This document shows, in pieces, positions 53,366-62,898 of a stretch of 64,000 nt of DNA (position 1 is its first letter; the number at the start of each line of letters is the position of its first letter). The notes under the pieces are model-generated. The model had not been told where the DNA came from, did not search any database, and was given only the letters and a program-made list of their open reading frames with translations. Where the stretch lies: the NCBI RefSeq assembly GCF_000230695.2, contig NC_020541.1, positions 4,092,001-4,156,000 on the forward strand, written 5' to 3'. Made by a program: the position numbers and the translations under genes. This DNA comes from Rhodanobacter denitrificans (GTDB taxonomy: Bacteria; Pseudomonadota; Gammaproteobacteria; Xanthomonadales; Rhodanobacteraceae).

Positions 53366-56300
53366 ATGACACCGATCCTGCTGGAGGACCACCTGGAACA
53401 GGCTGCGCTGCAGTGGCTGGCCGGCCTGGGTTGGGAGGTGGCGCACGGCCCGGATATTTCGCCGCCGGATGCGCACACGCCAGGCAGCGAGCGGGACAGT
53501 TACCGGCAGGTGGTACTGGAGCATCGGCTGCGCGACGCGATCCGTCGACTGAATCCGCGGATTCCCGCCACGGCACAGGATGAGGCGCTGCGGATAGTGC
53601 TGAACCCCAACATCCCGGGCCCGTTGCAGGCGAACCGCCAACTGCATCGCTGGCTGACGGAAGGCGTGCCGGTGCAGTTCCAGCAGGGCAACGAGACGCG
53701 TGGCGACCTCGTGCGGCTGGTCGATTTCGACGATGTACGCGGCAACGACTGGGTGGCGGTCAACCAGTTTTCCATCCAGGGGCCGAAACGCACGCGGCGA
53801 CCGGATCTGCTGCTGTTTCTAAACGGCCTGCCGATCGTACTGCTTGAGCTGAAGAACCCGGGCGACGAGAACGCGGATATCTGGTCGGCGTTCAACCAGG
53901 TGCAGGCGTACCGGGAGGACATCCCCGACCTGTTCATCTACAACACGCTGGTGGTGATCTCCGACGGTATTCGCGCGCGGATGGGCTCGCTCAGCGCCGA
54001 GCGCGAACGCTACATGGCATGGCGCACGATCGACGGCGCGCAGACCGATCCGCTGGGCGAGATGCGCGAGTTGGAAACGCTGGTGCATGGGGCATTCGAC
54101 CGCGCGCTGCTGTTGGCATACCTGCGCAACTTCATCTTGTTCGAGGACGACGGTGCCCTGGTCAAGAAGGTGGCCGGATATCACCAGTTCCATGCGGTAC
54201 GCGCGGTGGTGGAAAGCGTACTGGCGGCATCGAAGCCGGGCGGGTCGCGCAAGGGCGGCGTGGTGTGGCATACGCAGGGCGCGGGCAAGAGCATCGAGAT
54301 GACCTGCTTGGCCGGCACCTTGATGCAGCACCCGGCGATGGGCAACCCGACCATCGTGGTGGTGACCGACCGCAACGATCTGGACAACCAGTTGTTTGGC
54401 GTCTTCGCTGGCGTTGCCGACCTGCTGCGCGAAACACCGGTGCAAGCCGATACGCGGCCACGTCTGCGCGAACTGCTGGGCAACCGTCCGTCCGGCGGCA
54501 TCATCTTCACCACGATCCAGAAATTCACGCCGGGCGAGGACGAGGATGTGTTTCCGGTGCTGTCCGAGCGGCAGAACATCGTGGTCATCTGCGACGAGGC
54601 GCATCGCACGCAGTACGGCTTCGAGGCGAAGCTGACCGGCGATCTCGCCAAGGCGAAGCCCGCGAAGATGGCGGCGGATGCGGCAGGCTCGGTGGCGATG
54701 GCGGCGCTGATGTCGCACGAGGCATCCGCCAGTTACGCGAGCAGCGTGCGCTACGGCTACGCCCAGCACCTGCGTGATGCGCTGCCAAACGCCACCTTTG
54801 TCGCGTTCACCGGCACGCCGGTGTCGTTGACCGATCGCGACACGCGCGCCGTGTTCGGTGACTACGTGCATGTCTACGACATCGAGCAGGCGGTGAAGGA
54901 CGGTGCCACCGTACCGATCTACTACGAGTCACGACTGGCGAAGCTCGAACTGAGCGACGGCGACATCGACGCGCTCGACGAGGAAGTCGACGAGTTGAAC
55001 GAGGGCGCGATCGACGATCCCTCGCATGCAGCGCGCATTCGCCGCTGGGCTGCGCTGGAGAAGGTGGTGGGTGCCGCGCCGCGCATCCAGAAGGTGGCCA
55101 GCGACATTGTCGAGCATTTCGAGAATCGCCTGGCCGCGATGGACGGCAAGGCCATGATCGTGGCGATGAGTCGCGAGATCTGCGTGCACCTGTACGACGC
55201 CATCGTGGCGTTGCGGCCTGAATGGCACGCCGCCGATCCCGAAAAGGGCGTGATCAAGATCGTGATGACCGGCTCGGCCGCCGACAAGCCGATGCTCAAG
55301 CCGCATGTGTATCCGAAGGAAACGCGCAAGCGGCTGGAGCGACGCTACAAGGACTCCGCGGACCCGTTCAAGCTGGTGATCGTGCGCGACATGTGGCTGA
55401 CCGGCTTCGATGCACCCTGCCTACACACCATGTACATCGACAAGCCGATGCGCGGGCACAACCTGATGCAGGCGATCGCACGGGTGAACCGGGTGTTCAA
55501 AGACAAGCCCGGCGGCCTGGTGGTCGACTACATCGGCATTGCCAACGAGTTGAAGCAGGCGCTGGCCGATTACACCCAGGCCAAGGGCAGAGGCAGCCCC
55601 ACGATCGACGCCGAAGAGGCGCTGGAAGTGCTGGTGGAGCGGATGGAGCTGCTGCACGGCATGCTGCACGGCTACGACTATGCGGCGTTCCGCGCTCAGG
55701 CCTGGGCGCTCCTGCCCGGCGCGGCAAACCACGTGTTGGGGCTGGATGACGGCAAGCAGCGTTTTGCCGATCAGGTGTTGGCGGCCACCAAGGCGTTCGC
55801 ACTGTGCTGCACGCTGGATGCGGCGCTGGCGTATCGTGATGAGCTGGCGTTCCTGCAGGCGATCAAGTCGGCGATCACCAAGCATGCGACCACCGACAAG
55901 AAGCTCAGCGACGAGCAGAAGGAACATGCACTGCGCCAGATCATCTCGCGCGCCGTGGTGTCCGATCAGGTCATCGACATCTTTGCCGCCGCCGGCCTGA
56001 AGCGACCGGATATCGGCGTGCTGTCGGAGGAGTTCCTGCAGGACATGCGCCATATGAAGGAACGCAACCTCGCAGTGGAGCTCCTGGATCGGCTGCTGAA
56101 GGGCGAGATCAAATCGCGCTTCAAGACCAACGTGGTGCAGAGTGCGAAATTCTCGGAGCTGCTGCAGGCATCGTTGACCCGCTACCGCAACCGTGCGATC
56201 GAAACGGCGCAGGTGATCGAAGAGCTGATCGCGATGGCGAAGAAGTTCCAGCAAGCCGCCGAACACGGTGACGCGCTGGGACTCAATCGCGATGAGGTCG

Positions 56301-56581
56301 CCTTCTACGACGCACTAGCGAACAACGAATCCGCCGTGCGTGAGCTCGGCGACGAGACATTGCGCAAGATTGCGGTAGAGCTTACCCAGAAGCTACGCAA
56401 CTCCGTCACAGTGGATTGGGCGGTCCGTGACTCGGTACGCGCCAAGCTGCGGGTGATGGTGAAGACCTTGCTGCGCCGCTACAAGTATCCGCCGGACAAG
56501 CAGGATGAGGCCGTGGAGATCGTATTGCGGCAAGCTGAGACTTTGACAAATACTTGGGCGGGTGCGGAGCAGCTAGGTTGA
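53366..56581 (+). CDS. hsdR: Type I restriction-modification endonuclease/translocase HsdR
   Basis: The 1071-residue motor-nuclease subunit. The N-terminal nuclease domain has [20 protein letters not shown] (PD...ELK, near residue 161). The SF2 helicase has Walker [11 protein letters not shown] (near 304), DEAH-type [10 protein letters not shown] (near 408), FTGTPVSL, and motif VI-like [11 protein letters not shown]. The C-terminal HsdM/HsdS-contact region is helical. The ATG at 53366 has an AGGGGAA ribosome-binding site; an earlier ATG (53333) lacks one. The cognate hsdM and hsdS lie upstream, separated by SPARTA, CBASS and the XRE/PIN genes. Confidence 0.94.
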   Translation: MTPILLEDHLEQAALQWLAGLGWEVAHGPDISPPDAHTPGSERDSYRQVVLEHRLRDAIRRLNPRIPATAQDEALRIVLNPNIPGPLQANRQLHRWLTEGVPVQFQQGNETRGDLVRLVDFDDVRGNDWVAVNQFSIQGPKRTRRPDLLLFLNGLPIVLLELKNPGDENADIWSAFNQVQAYREDIPDLFIYNTLVVISDGIRARMGSLSAERERYMAWRTIDGAQTDPLGEMRELETLVHGAFDRALLLAYLRNFILFEDDGALVKKVAGYHQFHAVRAVVESVLAASKPGGSRKGGVVWHTQGAGKSIEMTCLAGTLMQHPAMGNPTIVVVTDRNDLDNQLFGVFAGVADLLRETPVQADTRPRLRELLGNRPSGGIIFTTIQKFTPGEDEDVFPVLSERQNIVVICDEAHRTQYGFEAKLTGDLAKAKPAKMAADAAGSVAMAALMSHEASASYASSVRYGYAQHLRDALPNATFVAFTGTPVSLTDRDTRAVFGDYVHVYDIEQAVKDGATVPIYYESRLAKLELSDGDIDALDEEVDELNEGAIDDPSHAARIRRWAALEKVVGAAPRIQKVASDIVEHFENRLAAMDGKAMIVAMSREICVHLYDAIVALRPEWHAADPEKGVIKIVMTGSAADKPMLKPHVYPKETRKRLERRYKDSADPFKLVIVRDMWLTGFDAPCLHTMYIDKPMRGHNLMQAIARVNRVFKDKPGGLVVDYIGIANELKQALADYTQAKGRGSPTIDAEEALEVLVERMELLHGMLHGYDYAAFRAQAWALLPGAANHVLGLDDGKQRFADQVLAATKAFALCCTLDAALAYRDELAFLQAIKSAITKHATTDKKLSDEQKEHALRQIISRAVVSDQVIDIFAAAGLKRPDIGVLSEEFLQDMRHMKERNLAVELLDRLLKGEIKSRFKTNVVQSAKFSELLQASLTRYRNRAIETAQVIEELIAMAKKFQQAAEHGDALGLNRDEVAFYDALANNESAVRELGDETLRKIAVELTQKLRNSVTVDWAVRDSVRAKLRVMVKTLLRRYKYPPDKQDEAVEIVLRQAETLTNTWAGAEQLG

Positions 56582-56744
56582 AAGCCTTTTAGTCTCAGAG
56601 TCGAGTTGGAAGTGAGCGTATTTTCCCAACCGAGACACGCTGGCTCCGTAGAGTTAGTGGCCATTTCAGCCACGCCATAAACTTGGGCTGGCCTAGTTGA
56701 CGACGCGGCGTCTCGGGCTGCAGCTCCGTAAGTAAGTCAGACCA

Positions 56745-57242
56745 TCAGATCGTCTTCGTGGGTAATCGAACGATCTGGCCTTGGGATACTTGCTCCAACA
56801 ATTTCAAATTTTCAGCCTCTAGCTCATCCACACGGGCCTGCGCCTCTCGAAATTTGTTTTGCAGCGTGACCATCTGCAAGTGGTACAGATTGGAGAAATG
56901 CTCTGCACAAAGAGCACGCTCTTTCCAGTCATTCGCACGCTGCGTTACGACTTTCCGCACCGCTTTCTTTCCGACCGCGATACGCGTTCGAATATCGGCC
57001 AGCCACTGACGCAACATCGGAAGCGTCGTCTCCCTATGCGCTGCTCCCCCAAGCACTGAGGTGAGAATACGGGCACGTCGGCAGGCTTCAGCGCGATTAA
57101 GTTTGCCAGCGTTGTATGGGTAGAGCCCGTCGTTCTTCTCGATGTCTAATTCGATCTGCGCCATGGCCGAACGTAGCTTGGCGACGACCTCTGCGGTCCG
57201 GGCCTTCGCATGGGCTCTGAGTGCTTGGGGTTGGTCGCTCAT
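56745..57242 (-). CDS. ginD: Small coiled-coil protein of the recombinase operon (GinD-like)
   Basis: A 165-residue helical protein. The N-terminal part is basic (LRAHAKARTAEVVAKLRSAM). The C-terminal part (FREAQARVDELEAENLKLLE) is a leucine-zipper-like coiled coil. It is the fourth gene of the operon, its ATG overlapping the upstream recombinase stop by 4 bases. The size and position match GinD of GInts and recall TnpC of Tn554, an accessory protein that helps orient or control recombination. The symbol is assigned from context. Confidence 0.75.
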   Translation of the reverse strand: MSDQPQALRAHAKARTAEVVAKLRSAMAQIELDIEKNDGLYPYNAGKLNRAEACRRARILTSVLGGAAHRETTLPMLRQWLADIRTRIAVGKKAVRKVVTQRANDWKERALCAEHFSNLYHLQMVTLQNKFREAQARVDELEAENLKLLEQVSQGQIVRLPTKTI

Positions 57243-59317
57243 CCAGCTTGCACCACCTGCTTATCCCACCACATGTTCTTTCCCTGTACCAACTTCCTGA
57301 TCAGTGGGTGTTCCCGCCACTTCTCGTAGACCTCCCGCCAGCGGAACAGGTGATTCATGAGCTTTGCGGTCAGTTCCGCGATCAATAGTTCGTTTTGCTC
57401 TTCGTTGGCACGCTCCAGTAGAGGCACAATGGCATCTATTCTGTCGTCGCACATGTTCTTGTGATACGCGAGAATCAACTGATGCGTGCAGCCCGCCTGA
57501 CAGTTGAGCGGATCACGACGCAATCCTTTGCCCTCTCCGCATGGACCGTGATCGAATCGATCCATTGTGCAGATGACACCTTCCATGACGGGCACCCAAT
57601 CACGCCCACCGAGCGTCAATTGGTCGGCCAACTCGTACATGTCTTTTGGCTCCAAGGCGTCCGACCCCTTGATACGGCGAAACGCATGCACTTTCTCGCG
57701 CACGACATCACCGAATGCTCCTCCCAGGTTGTCCGCATCCTTTATGGCGTCTACCGCCAGGAGAATGACAATCTCTCGCTGCATACGCATCACGTCAGCA
57801 ACGATGGCCTTGTCGCTTAGCATGTAACCGATTGTCTGATCCGGATCATCATGACCAAAGGTATCCATGAGGACGATCTGTGCGCTGGTCAGCGCAAGCG
57901 CAAGAATACGTGCGAGCGTTTTGCGGAAACGGTGCGTGTGCATCACTGAACCATCAAGGTCGAGCAGGTCCTGCAATCCAAAGACACGCGGCAGTTGTTT
58001 AAACGAGTGATTGAATCCCGTGAGAGGCGCACCGACCATTCCACGAGCCTGCCCGATCTGCACCCAAAGATGCTTACCCAGTGACTCTGGATCGTCCGGC
58101 CTTGCGAGTCGCTTCATCAGCGACGCAAGGAGGATCTGTTGTGTAACTACCTTGACCAACACAGGCGGGAGTGGCCAGTCGCGCCGCTGCCCACCCCGCT
58201 CGCGCGTATTTTTCCATTGGGTACCTGCAAGTCGGTAGCCATTAGGTCCCGGGATCAAGCAGGCTGTTGTGTAATCAACGAGTGTCGAGGCTCGTGGCCC
58301 CGTCGCCAGGAATAGCAGCCATGCGTGGCACGCTTGGAGAGTCACCACCAACTTAGTAATGTCACCCCAGCTCTGCGGTGGCCACGCAAAATCAAGAAAT
58401 GATTCTTTGCTTTGAACAAACCCTTTTCTTTGCTTGAAGTTGAGCCTAACTCCTTTGTCGACTGGTAGAGCAAGCGGCGAGCCGTCCTGAGCGGTCCATC
58501 GCCAAGACCTTATTAATTCCCCCCTTAACTTAGACAACCCATTGGATTCACTCTTTTTAGCGCGTTGCCCGGGCAGCTTTTGCCACGACAGCGACGCTGC
58601 CGGCGGCAGCTTCAGATCAATGCACGCCTCAAAGCACTCCAACAACGATGGCCCGACCTCTTGAGTCATCCACAATACACATCGACCCATTTTGGCAACA
58701 AACAAGTCGGGCAACGGCTGCCATTCCTGGCTAGAGTCTTCGGCCTGCTCCTGGGCCCCCTCGCCGTAACGATCACGCTCAGTAGGCGCATCGTCTTGTA
58801 TTGGTTCCGGTGGCGCATCTGCGACCAGCCCACGTTCGCAAAGCCCAATCAACGCCTTGGCGAAATATCGTTCAGTGTGACTTTTTACGTGGGCCAACCG
58901 AAGGCGGCTCCACCAGCGCGCATCGGAGCCCGCTTCCTCGGCAATGACCTTGCCCATGCGGACCGCAATCTCCCCCTTTTGAAGCACTGATGTAGGCATC
59001 AGAATTGTGTTTCTTTTCTCATGCCTAGACGGCGTTAGCGTCAAAAGCAAAACGAATTGAATCGCCTCCTTCCAAATTCGATCGCCCTTTGGGGTATTCA
59101 CAGTCAGGCAACGGAAACGGGTCTTTCCCGATTTTGGTGCCCAGCCTTCGGGGATAATCCAACGCCCCCATTCTCGTCCGTACCCCAATTTCTCCTGGAG
59201 TTCGAGCAGCTCATCGCGCCCCATCGATTGAATAGCATGAAGGTCCAGGCCCGTCGCCAATACAATGGCAAGCCGCTGTGCGGCTTCAGGATGCAGCGCG
59301 TACCCGGCCTTTGCCAT
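57239..59317 (-). CDS. ginC: Large tyrosine recombinase, third of the trio (GinC-like)
   Basis: A 692-residue site-specific recombinase. The C-terminal catalytic region keeps an apparently complete set: Arg342 (LATGPRASTLV), His462-x-x-Arg465 (THRFRKTLAR), His489 (FGHDDPDQTI) and Tyr498 (IGYML). A cysteine cluster follows (CTMDRFDHGPCGEGKG ... NCQAGCTHQ), suggesting a zinc-binding tail. The long N-terminal part probably binds the attachment site. It follows ginB by 9 bases. It is far longer than XerC/D-type enzymes, as in TnpB-like members of the Tn554/GInt group. Confidence 0.82.
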   Translation of the reverse strand: MAKAGYALHPEAAQRLAIVLATGLDLHAIQSMGRDELLELQEKLGYGREWGRWIIPEGWAPKSGKTRFRCLTVNTPKGDRIWKEAIQFVLLLTLTPSRHEKRNTILMPTSVLQKGEIAVRMGKVIAEEAGSDARWWSRLRLAHVKSHTERYFAKALIGLCERGLVADAPPEPIQDDAPTERDRYGEGAQEQAEDSSQEWQPLPDLFVAKMGRCVLWMTQEVGPSLLECFEACIDLKLPPAASLSWQKLPGQRAKKSESNGLSKLRGELIRSWRWTAQDGSPLALPVDKGVRLNFKQRKGFVQSKESFLDFAWPPQSWGDITKLVVTLQACHAWLLFLATGPRASTLVDYTTACLIPGPNGYRLAGTQWKNTRERGGQRRDWPLPPVLVKVVTQQILLASLMKRLARPDDPESLGKHLWVQIGQARGMVGAPLTGFNHSFKQLPRVFGLQDLLDLDGSVMHTHRFRKTLARILALALTSAQIVLMDTFGHDDPDQTIGYMLSDKAIVADVMRMQREIVILLAVDAIKDADNLGGAFGDVVREKVHAFRRIKGSDALEPKDMYELADQLTLGGRDWVPVMEGVICTMDRFDHGPCGEGKGLRRDPLNCQAGCTHQLILAYHKNMCDDRIDAIVPLLERANEEQNELLIAELTAKLMNHLFRWREVYEKWREHPLIRKLVQGKNMWWDKQVVQAG

Positions 59318-59326
59318 CTGCGCCCC

Positions 59327-61423
59327 CTAGTTGAAGCTCGACCATGGATCAAGGTGGTATCGAGCGTTGCGAATCTCCTCTTCCCAGAACACACGGTATT
59401 CCGCAACCTCATCTGCCGACCATTGTTCCAAGTCGATCCTGAGTTGGTCGAGGTCCGCGCTCAATTGAGATTCGGACCAAATCACGACGCTCACCGAGGC
59501 GCGAATTTTTTCCAACTCAACCAGCCGCAGTACCATGCGTCTCGCATCAAACGCATACCCACGAGGGCAACCAGGGCAACGCGTGCCGGCTCGACAAGGG
59601 GTTTTTCCGTCTAGCGGGTTGTTTGGATCGATCTCTCGAGGTGGTGTATATGGCGTCGAGCAGACATACCCAGCTGGCGTGGCTTTCATGCGAAAGCGCT
59701 CCAGACGAGAAAGTTGTTCCTCATTCGGCACGATTCCCAATTCCAATCGCGCGTGGAGGATGGTGGGGTCACAGCGCCCAGCACCCAATTCCTCGAACAA
59801 GACCTCTTGAGCCTGCTGAAGCCGTTTTTCTGAGAACTGTCTCCAGAGCCGGTTCCGAAGGTAATGGCGCGTACTGGTGAGGTGCCTTTGCCCGAGCGCC
59901 CACTGAACCATTACCATGCTGTAGCGCGACTCCTGAAAAACATGTGTGGCAAATACGTCTCGCCAATCACTTGGGACAAACGTCAAGGGAATGGCGATGG
60001 CGCGCCGACGAATGGTGACCAAAGGCTTAAGCTGTCCGATCGGTAACGTGGCGTTTGTCTTTGCGAGTAGCGCGTTCTTGATAGCCGCGGCGGCGTTGTC
60101 CTTATCGATCTCTACATTTCTCTCCTCGGCTTGAGCGTTGTGGGCTACAACCTTCTGACGAAACCAGCTTGATGCTTCATTCGGCTGGGAGCGATTGATA
60201 GAAACAACACGACCTGAGAATCTGTTGTTTCCCGCGGCAAGCCAGGGAGATGTTTTGACGAAGGACGATAGACGAGCTGCATCTACGTCGACCGAAGCGT
60301 CAGTACTGAGGCGATGAGCCCCAGTTGCAAGCAAGTCTCGCAGCGGTTTCGTCCGATCGATCAGGGCCTGGACGATGTGCAGCGGACCAGTCTGTACGCG
60401 TCCGCGGCAGAGCGTGGTTTGCCAGCCTTTCGATCGCTCCTTCCAGCTCTCTATAACCCATATGTCATTGTCTGGTCTTCCGTGGATACGCGCCCAGAGT
60501 GGGTTTGAGATATCGATGGAATACACCGTCGAGGGGTTCCACCCAGTACGCGCCATGAACAGTTGCGACAAGCAGTATAAGTCTGAAGGGCTTGGATAGA
60601 GGCCATATTGAGCATCATCAAGGTTCAATCCAGTCCGATGCCACCAAGGCGGGACACCTTTTTTCTCCACAAGTCCAAACAAAGCGCAGATTTGCGTACT
60701 CCTGGGCAGGGGATCTCCGAGGCGCTGGATGATGGCGCGGTAGGTGGCATGAATATCCGATTCAGTAACGTAGAAATGGAGCATTCGCCCATCTTTACCT
60801 TGTTGTTTGCGCGGAATGTCCAGCAAATTGCGTCCCTGCTGGGCTAATTCATCCGCACGCTTCCAACGACGAAATATCTTCTTGGCTTGCTCGGCGAGCA
60901 GGTGGAAAGCCGCTCGAGCTTCTTCTTCGGCCGGGATGTCTTTGTCATTTGATATCGAGCGAGGCGCGTTGGGCCAATGAAACTGCGTCGGCCCCAGCGC
61001 CATTTTTAATATCTGGGCGACCAGTGAATAGTAGCCTGGGCGTGGCGTGCCGCCACGCACCCCAGGCGGGGGATACAGCCACAACTGCCCCAAGGCGCCT
61101 CCCAGCACATCCCGCGTGATTTCACCCTCAAAAACAGCTTCGTAACTATCCAGGAAGCGCCAGAAAGATCGTAGGGCCGCAGCCGCTTGGACCAGACTGC
61201 TCTGTCCCCAATCACGGGCTAAGGTCTGTAGCGCAGGCCAGACCAAGTCCGCCAGATCTCTTCGACCTTCAAAGCCGCCGTTCCACGATTTTCGACCCGC
61301 CCCGGTTAATTTTTCCGATGCGCCGATCCATAATTCAACAAAATCTATCGGTTTGCACAGATATCCCTTATTAGGATGGAGGATTCTGGAAAAATTAGAA
61401 GTAACGCCGTCCCCATCCATCAT
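59327..61423 (-). CDS. ginB: Large tyrosine recombinase, second of the trio, degenerate catalytic set (GinB-like)
   Basis: A 698-residue protein from an ATG at 61423 with GAGGG upstream, overlapping the ginA stop by 4 bases. The recombinase fold is recognisable (MARTGWNPSTVYSID; PSDWRDVFATHVF; WALGQRHLTSTRHYL). By eye-alignment three catalytic positions are changed: Arg-I to Asn296, the HxxR His to Ser485, and the LGH His to Gln512. Arg488 and Tyr521 remain. A C-terminal Cys motif (CRAGTRCPGCPRGYAFD, with an upstream YVCSTP) may bind zinc. It may be an architectural partner rather than a strand-cleaving subunit. Confidence 0.78.
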   Translation of the reverse strand: MMDGDGVTSNFSRILHPNKGYLCKPIDFVELWIGASEKLTGAGRKSWNGGFEGRRDLADLVWPALQTLARDWGQSSLVQAAAALRSFWRFLDSYEAVFEGEITRDVLGGALGQLWLYPPPGVRGGTPRPGYYSLVAQILKMALGPTQFHWPNAPRSISNDKDIPAEEEARAAFHLLAEQAKKIFRRWKRADELAQQGRNLLDIPRKQQGKDGRMLHFYVTESDIHATYRAIIQRLGDPLPRSTQICALFGLVEKKGVPPWWHRTGLNLDDAQYGLYPSPSDLYCLSQLFMARTGWNPSTVYSIDISNPLWARIHGRPDNDIWVIESWKERSKGWQTTLCRGRVQTGPLHIVQALIDRTKPLRDLLATGAHRLSTDASVDVDAARLSSFVKTSPWLAAGNNRFSGRVVSINRSQPNEASSWFRQKVVAHNAQAEERNVEIDKDNAAAAIKNALLAKTNATLPIGQLKPLVTIRRRAIAIPLTFVPSDWRDVFATHVFQESRYSMVMVQWALGQRHLTSTRHYLRNRLWRQFSEKRLQQAQEVLFEELGAGRCDPTILHARLELGIVPNEEQLSRLERFRMKATPAGYVCSTPYTPPREIDPNNPLDGKTPCRAGTRCPGCPRGYAFDARRMVLRLVELEKIRASVSVVIWSESQLSADLDQLRIDLEQWSADEVAEYRVFWEEEIRNARYHLDPWSSFN

Positions 61424-62898
61424 GGTCCCTCTCTGACGGGAATTGCGTGACTCTTTCGAGTGCTTTGATTCCCCAAAGTTCGAACTTGGCCCGTGTCTTG
61501 GGCGTCCTGGTATTTCAACGACGGCACCCCAAGCACGTCCGCTAGCCGCCATATGGCGCCGCGAATATAGAGGTTGGTAGTTTCAAGCGACAGATGGCCC
61601 AGTGTAGGGCGGAGAAACGTATCGATCTGGTTTCGCATGACTTGATCTATCCAGCCAAAGTCTACTGGCCCGCTGGTTGCAGATAATCGAAGCGAGGCGG
61701 ATTCAACGAGCCATTCCACCGCGAAGTACCTTCTTCCAGCGTGCGGGCTCCAGCCAGGCGGACTTCCGGCCACGTCTGACCATACCCGCCGCAGCTGCTG
61801 GTTAGCGAATGGTTGGTTGCTGCTTTCACTTAGCCAAAGCCGCGTCGGTTTGGTACGAGCTCGGCGCGCTTGTTCAGCCTTGTCCGTAGGCTCGCGAATC
61901 CAGCGACGTATTTGAAGCTCGCGCGCCTCTTCGCGGTACACGTGAATTTTTTCCGCCACGTCAATGGGTAACGATACCGTCCTACCTCTCCGGGCTACGT
62001 CACTCGTTGGTGTGGTTTTGCCTCCTTTGACACCTCTTTTGATAAAGAAATGAACGCGCTCGGCGACAATCTTCCAACGCGTGCGTGGAGGAAGGGTATC
62101 TACCTCCATCGAGTTCACCTCGTTGATCCTCATTCCACTCGTAGTAATGACCTCAGCCATCAAGGCCTTGATCGGGCTACGATGACGCATGGCGCTTAGC
62201 CACGTCTTGACTTCACCGGGAGTAGGTAGAGCCAGCTCCCGACTCGGTACTACATCGAGACTCCCTATCCGCGAAACAACGCTATGCGACCGTTTATGCG
62301 CACCATCACCATTGCGGTGCCAAATGGTGGTTTCCCGCGTCATTATCTCAAAAGCAGACCTCATTGGCTTTCCGTCGTCTCGTTCAGGTACTAACGAAAG
62401 CCACGTTAGGAAGTAACAAGCTTCTGCCACATAAAGGTTGATCGTAACGTTAGCCAGAGGCCTGCCGCTGCTGGAAAGCACACCGCTCACAAGGCCGTCC
62501 TGCCATTTACAAACATCGCCGTACGACATAGTTGCGAGATTTAGGGGCTCCCCTCGAGGAAACCCGCGCTCAACCCAGGCAACAAATTCCCGCATGCGGC
62601 GTGCAAGCGCCATGCAACTTGCCTCAGTCTGAAATGCCCTCCTGGGTTCGGCTGGCGTACCGTTCGTTCCCATCCTGAGCGGCCACTCACAAAGCGCGCG
62701 GGCTCGAATGTAACGGTTTTCAAGCGCGGGATAGCTACCGTCCTCGCGAACAAGGAACGGAACATGAGCAACTGCCGGGTAGCCAGCTTCTATAAGTCGG
62801 TTTGAATTCGGACGGACGACGCGCAAAGGCACGGAGGGATACTCATGTAGTTCTGGCAACTGTAACTTGAGAGAACTGTCAGCGCCCCGTCGCGACAC
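61420..62898 (-). CDS. ginA: Tyrosine recombinase, first of the trio (GinA-like)
   Basis: A 492-residue recombinase with a full active site: Arg257 ([10 protein letters not shown]), His386-x-x-Arg389 ([12 protein letters not shown]), His435 (LGHLSLETT) and Tyr444 (TNLYIRG). A Lys-containing beta-hairpin ([14 protein letters not shown]) is the likely catalytic-lysine region. The start is a GTG at 62898, only 21 bases inside the island end, so its mRNA probably begins at or outside the attachment site. It overlaps ginB by 4 bases. Confidence 0.83.
   Translation of the reverse strand: MSRRGADSSLKLQLPELHEYPSVPLRVVRPNSNRLIEAGYPAVAHVPFLVREDGSYPALENRYIRARALCEWPLRMGTNGTPAEPRRAFQTEASCMALARRMREFVAWVERGFPRGEPLNLATMSYGDVCKWQDGLVSGVLSSSGRPLANVTINLYVAEACYFLTWLSLVPERDDGKPMRSAFEIMTRETTIWHRNGDGAHKRSHSVVSRIGSLDVVPSRELALPTPGEVKTWLSAMRHRSPIKALMAEVITTSGMRINEVNSMEVDTLPPRTRWKIVAERVHFFIKRGVKGGKTTPTSDVARRGRTVSLPIDVAEKIHVYREEARELQIRRWIREPTDKAEQARRARTKPTRLWLSESSNQPFANQQLRRVWSDVAGSPPGWSPHAGRRYFAVEWLVESASLRLSATSGPVDFGWIDQVMRNQIDTFLRPTLGHLSLETTNLYIRGAIWRLADVLGVPSLKYQDAQDTGQVRTLGNQSTRKSHAIPVREGP

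Noticed and set aside
40000..62000. CRISPR array within the defence island
   Set aside because: No regularly spaced repeats or cas genes were found.
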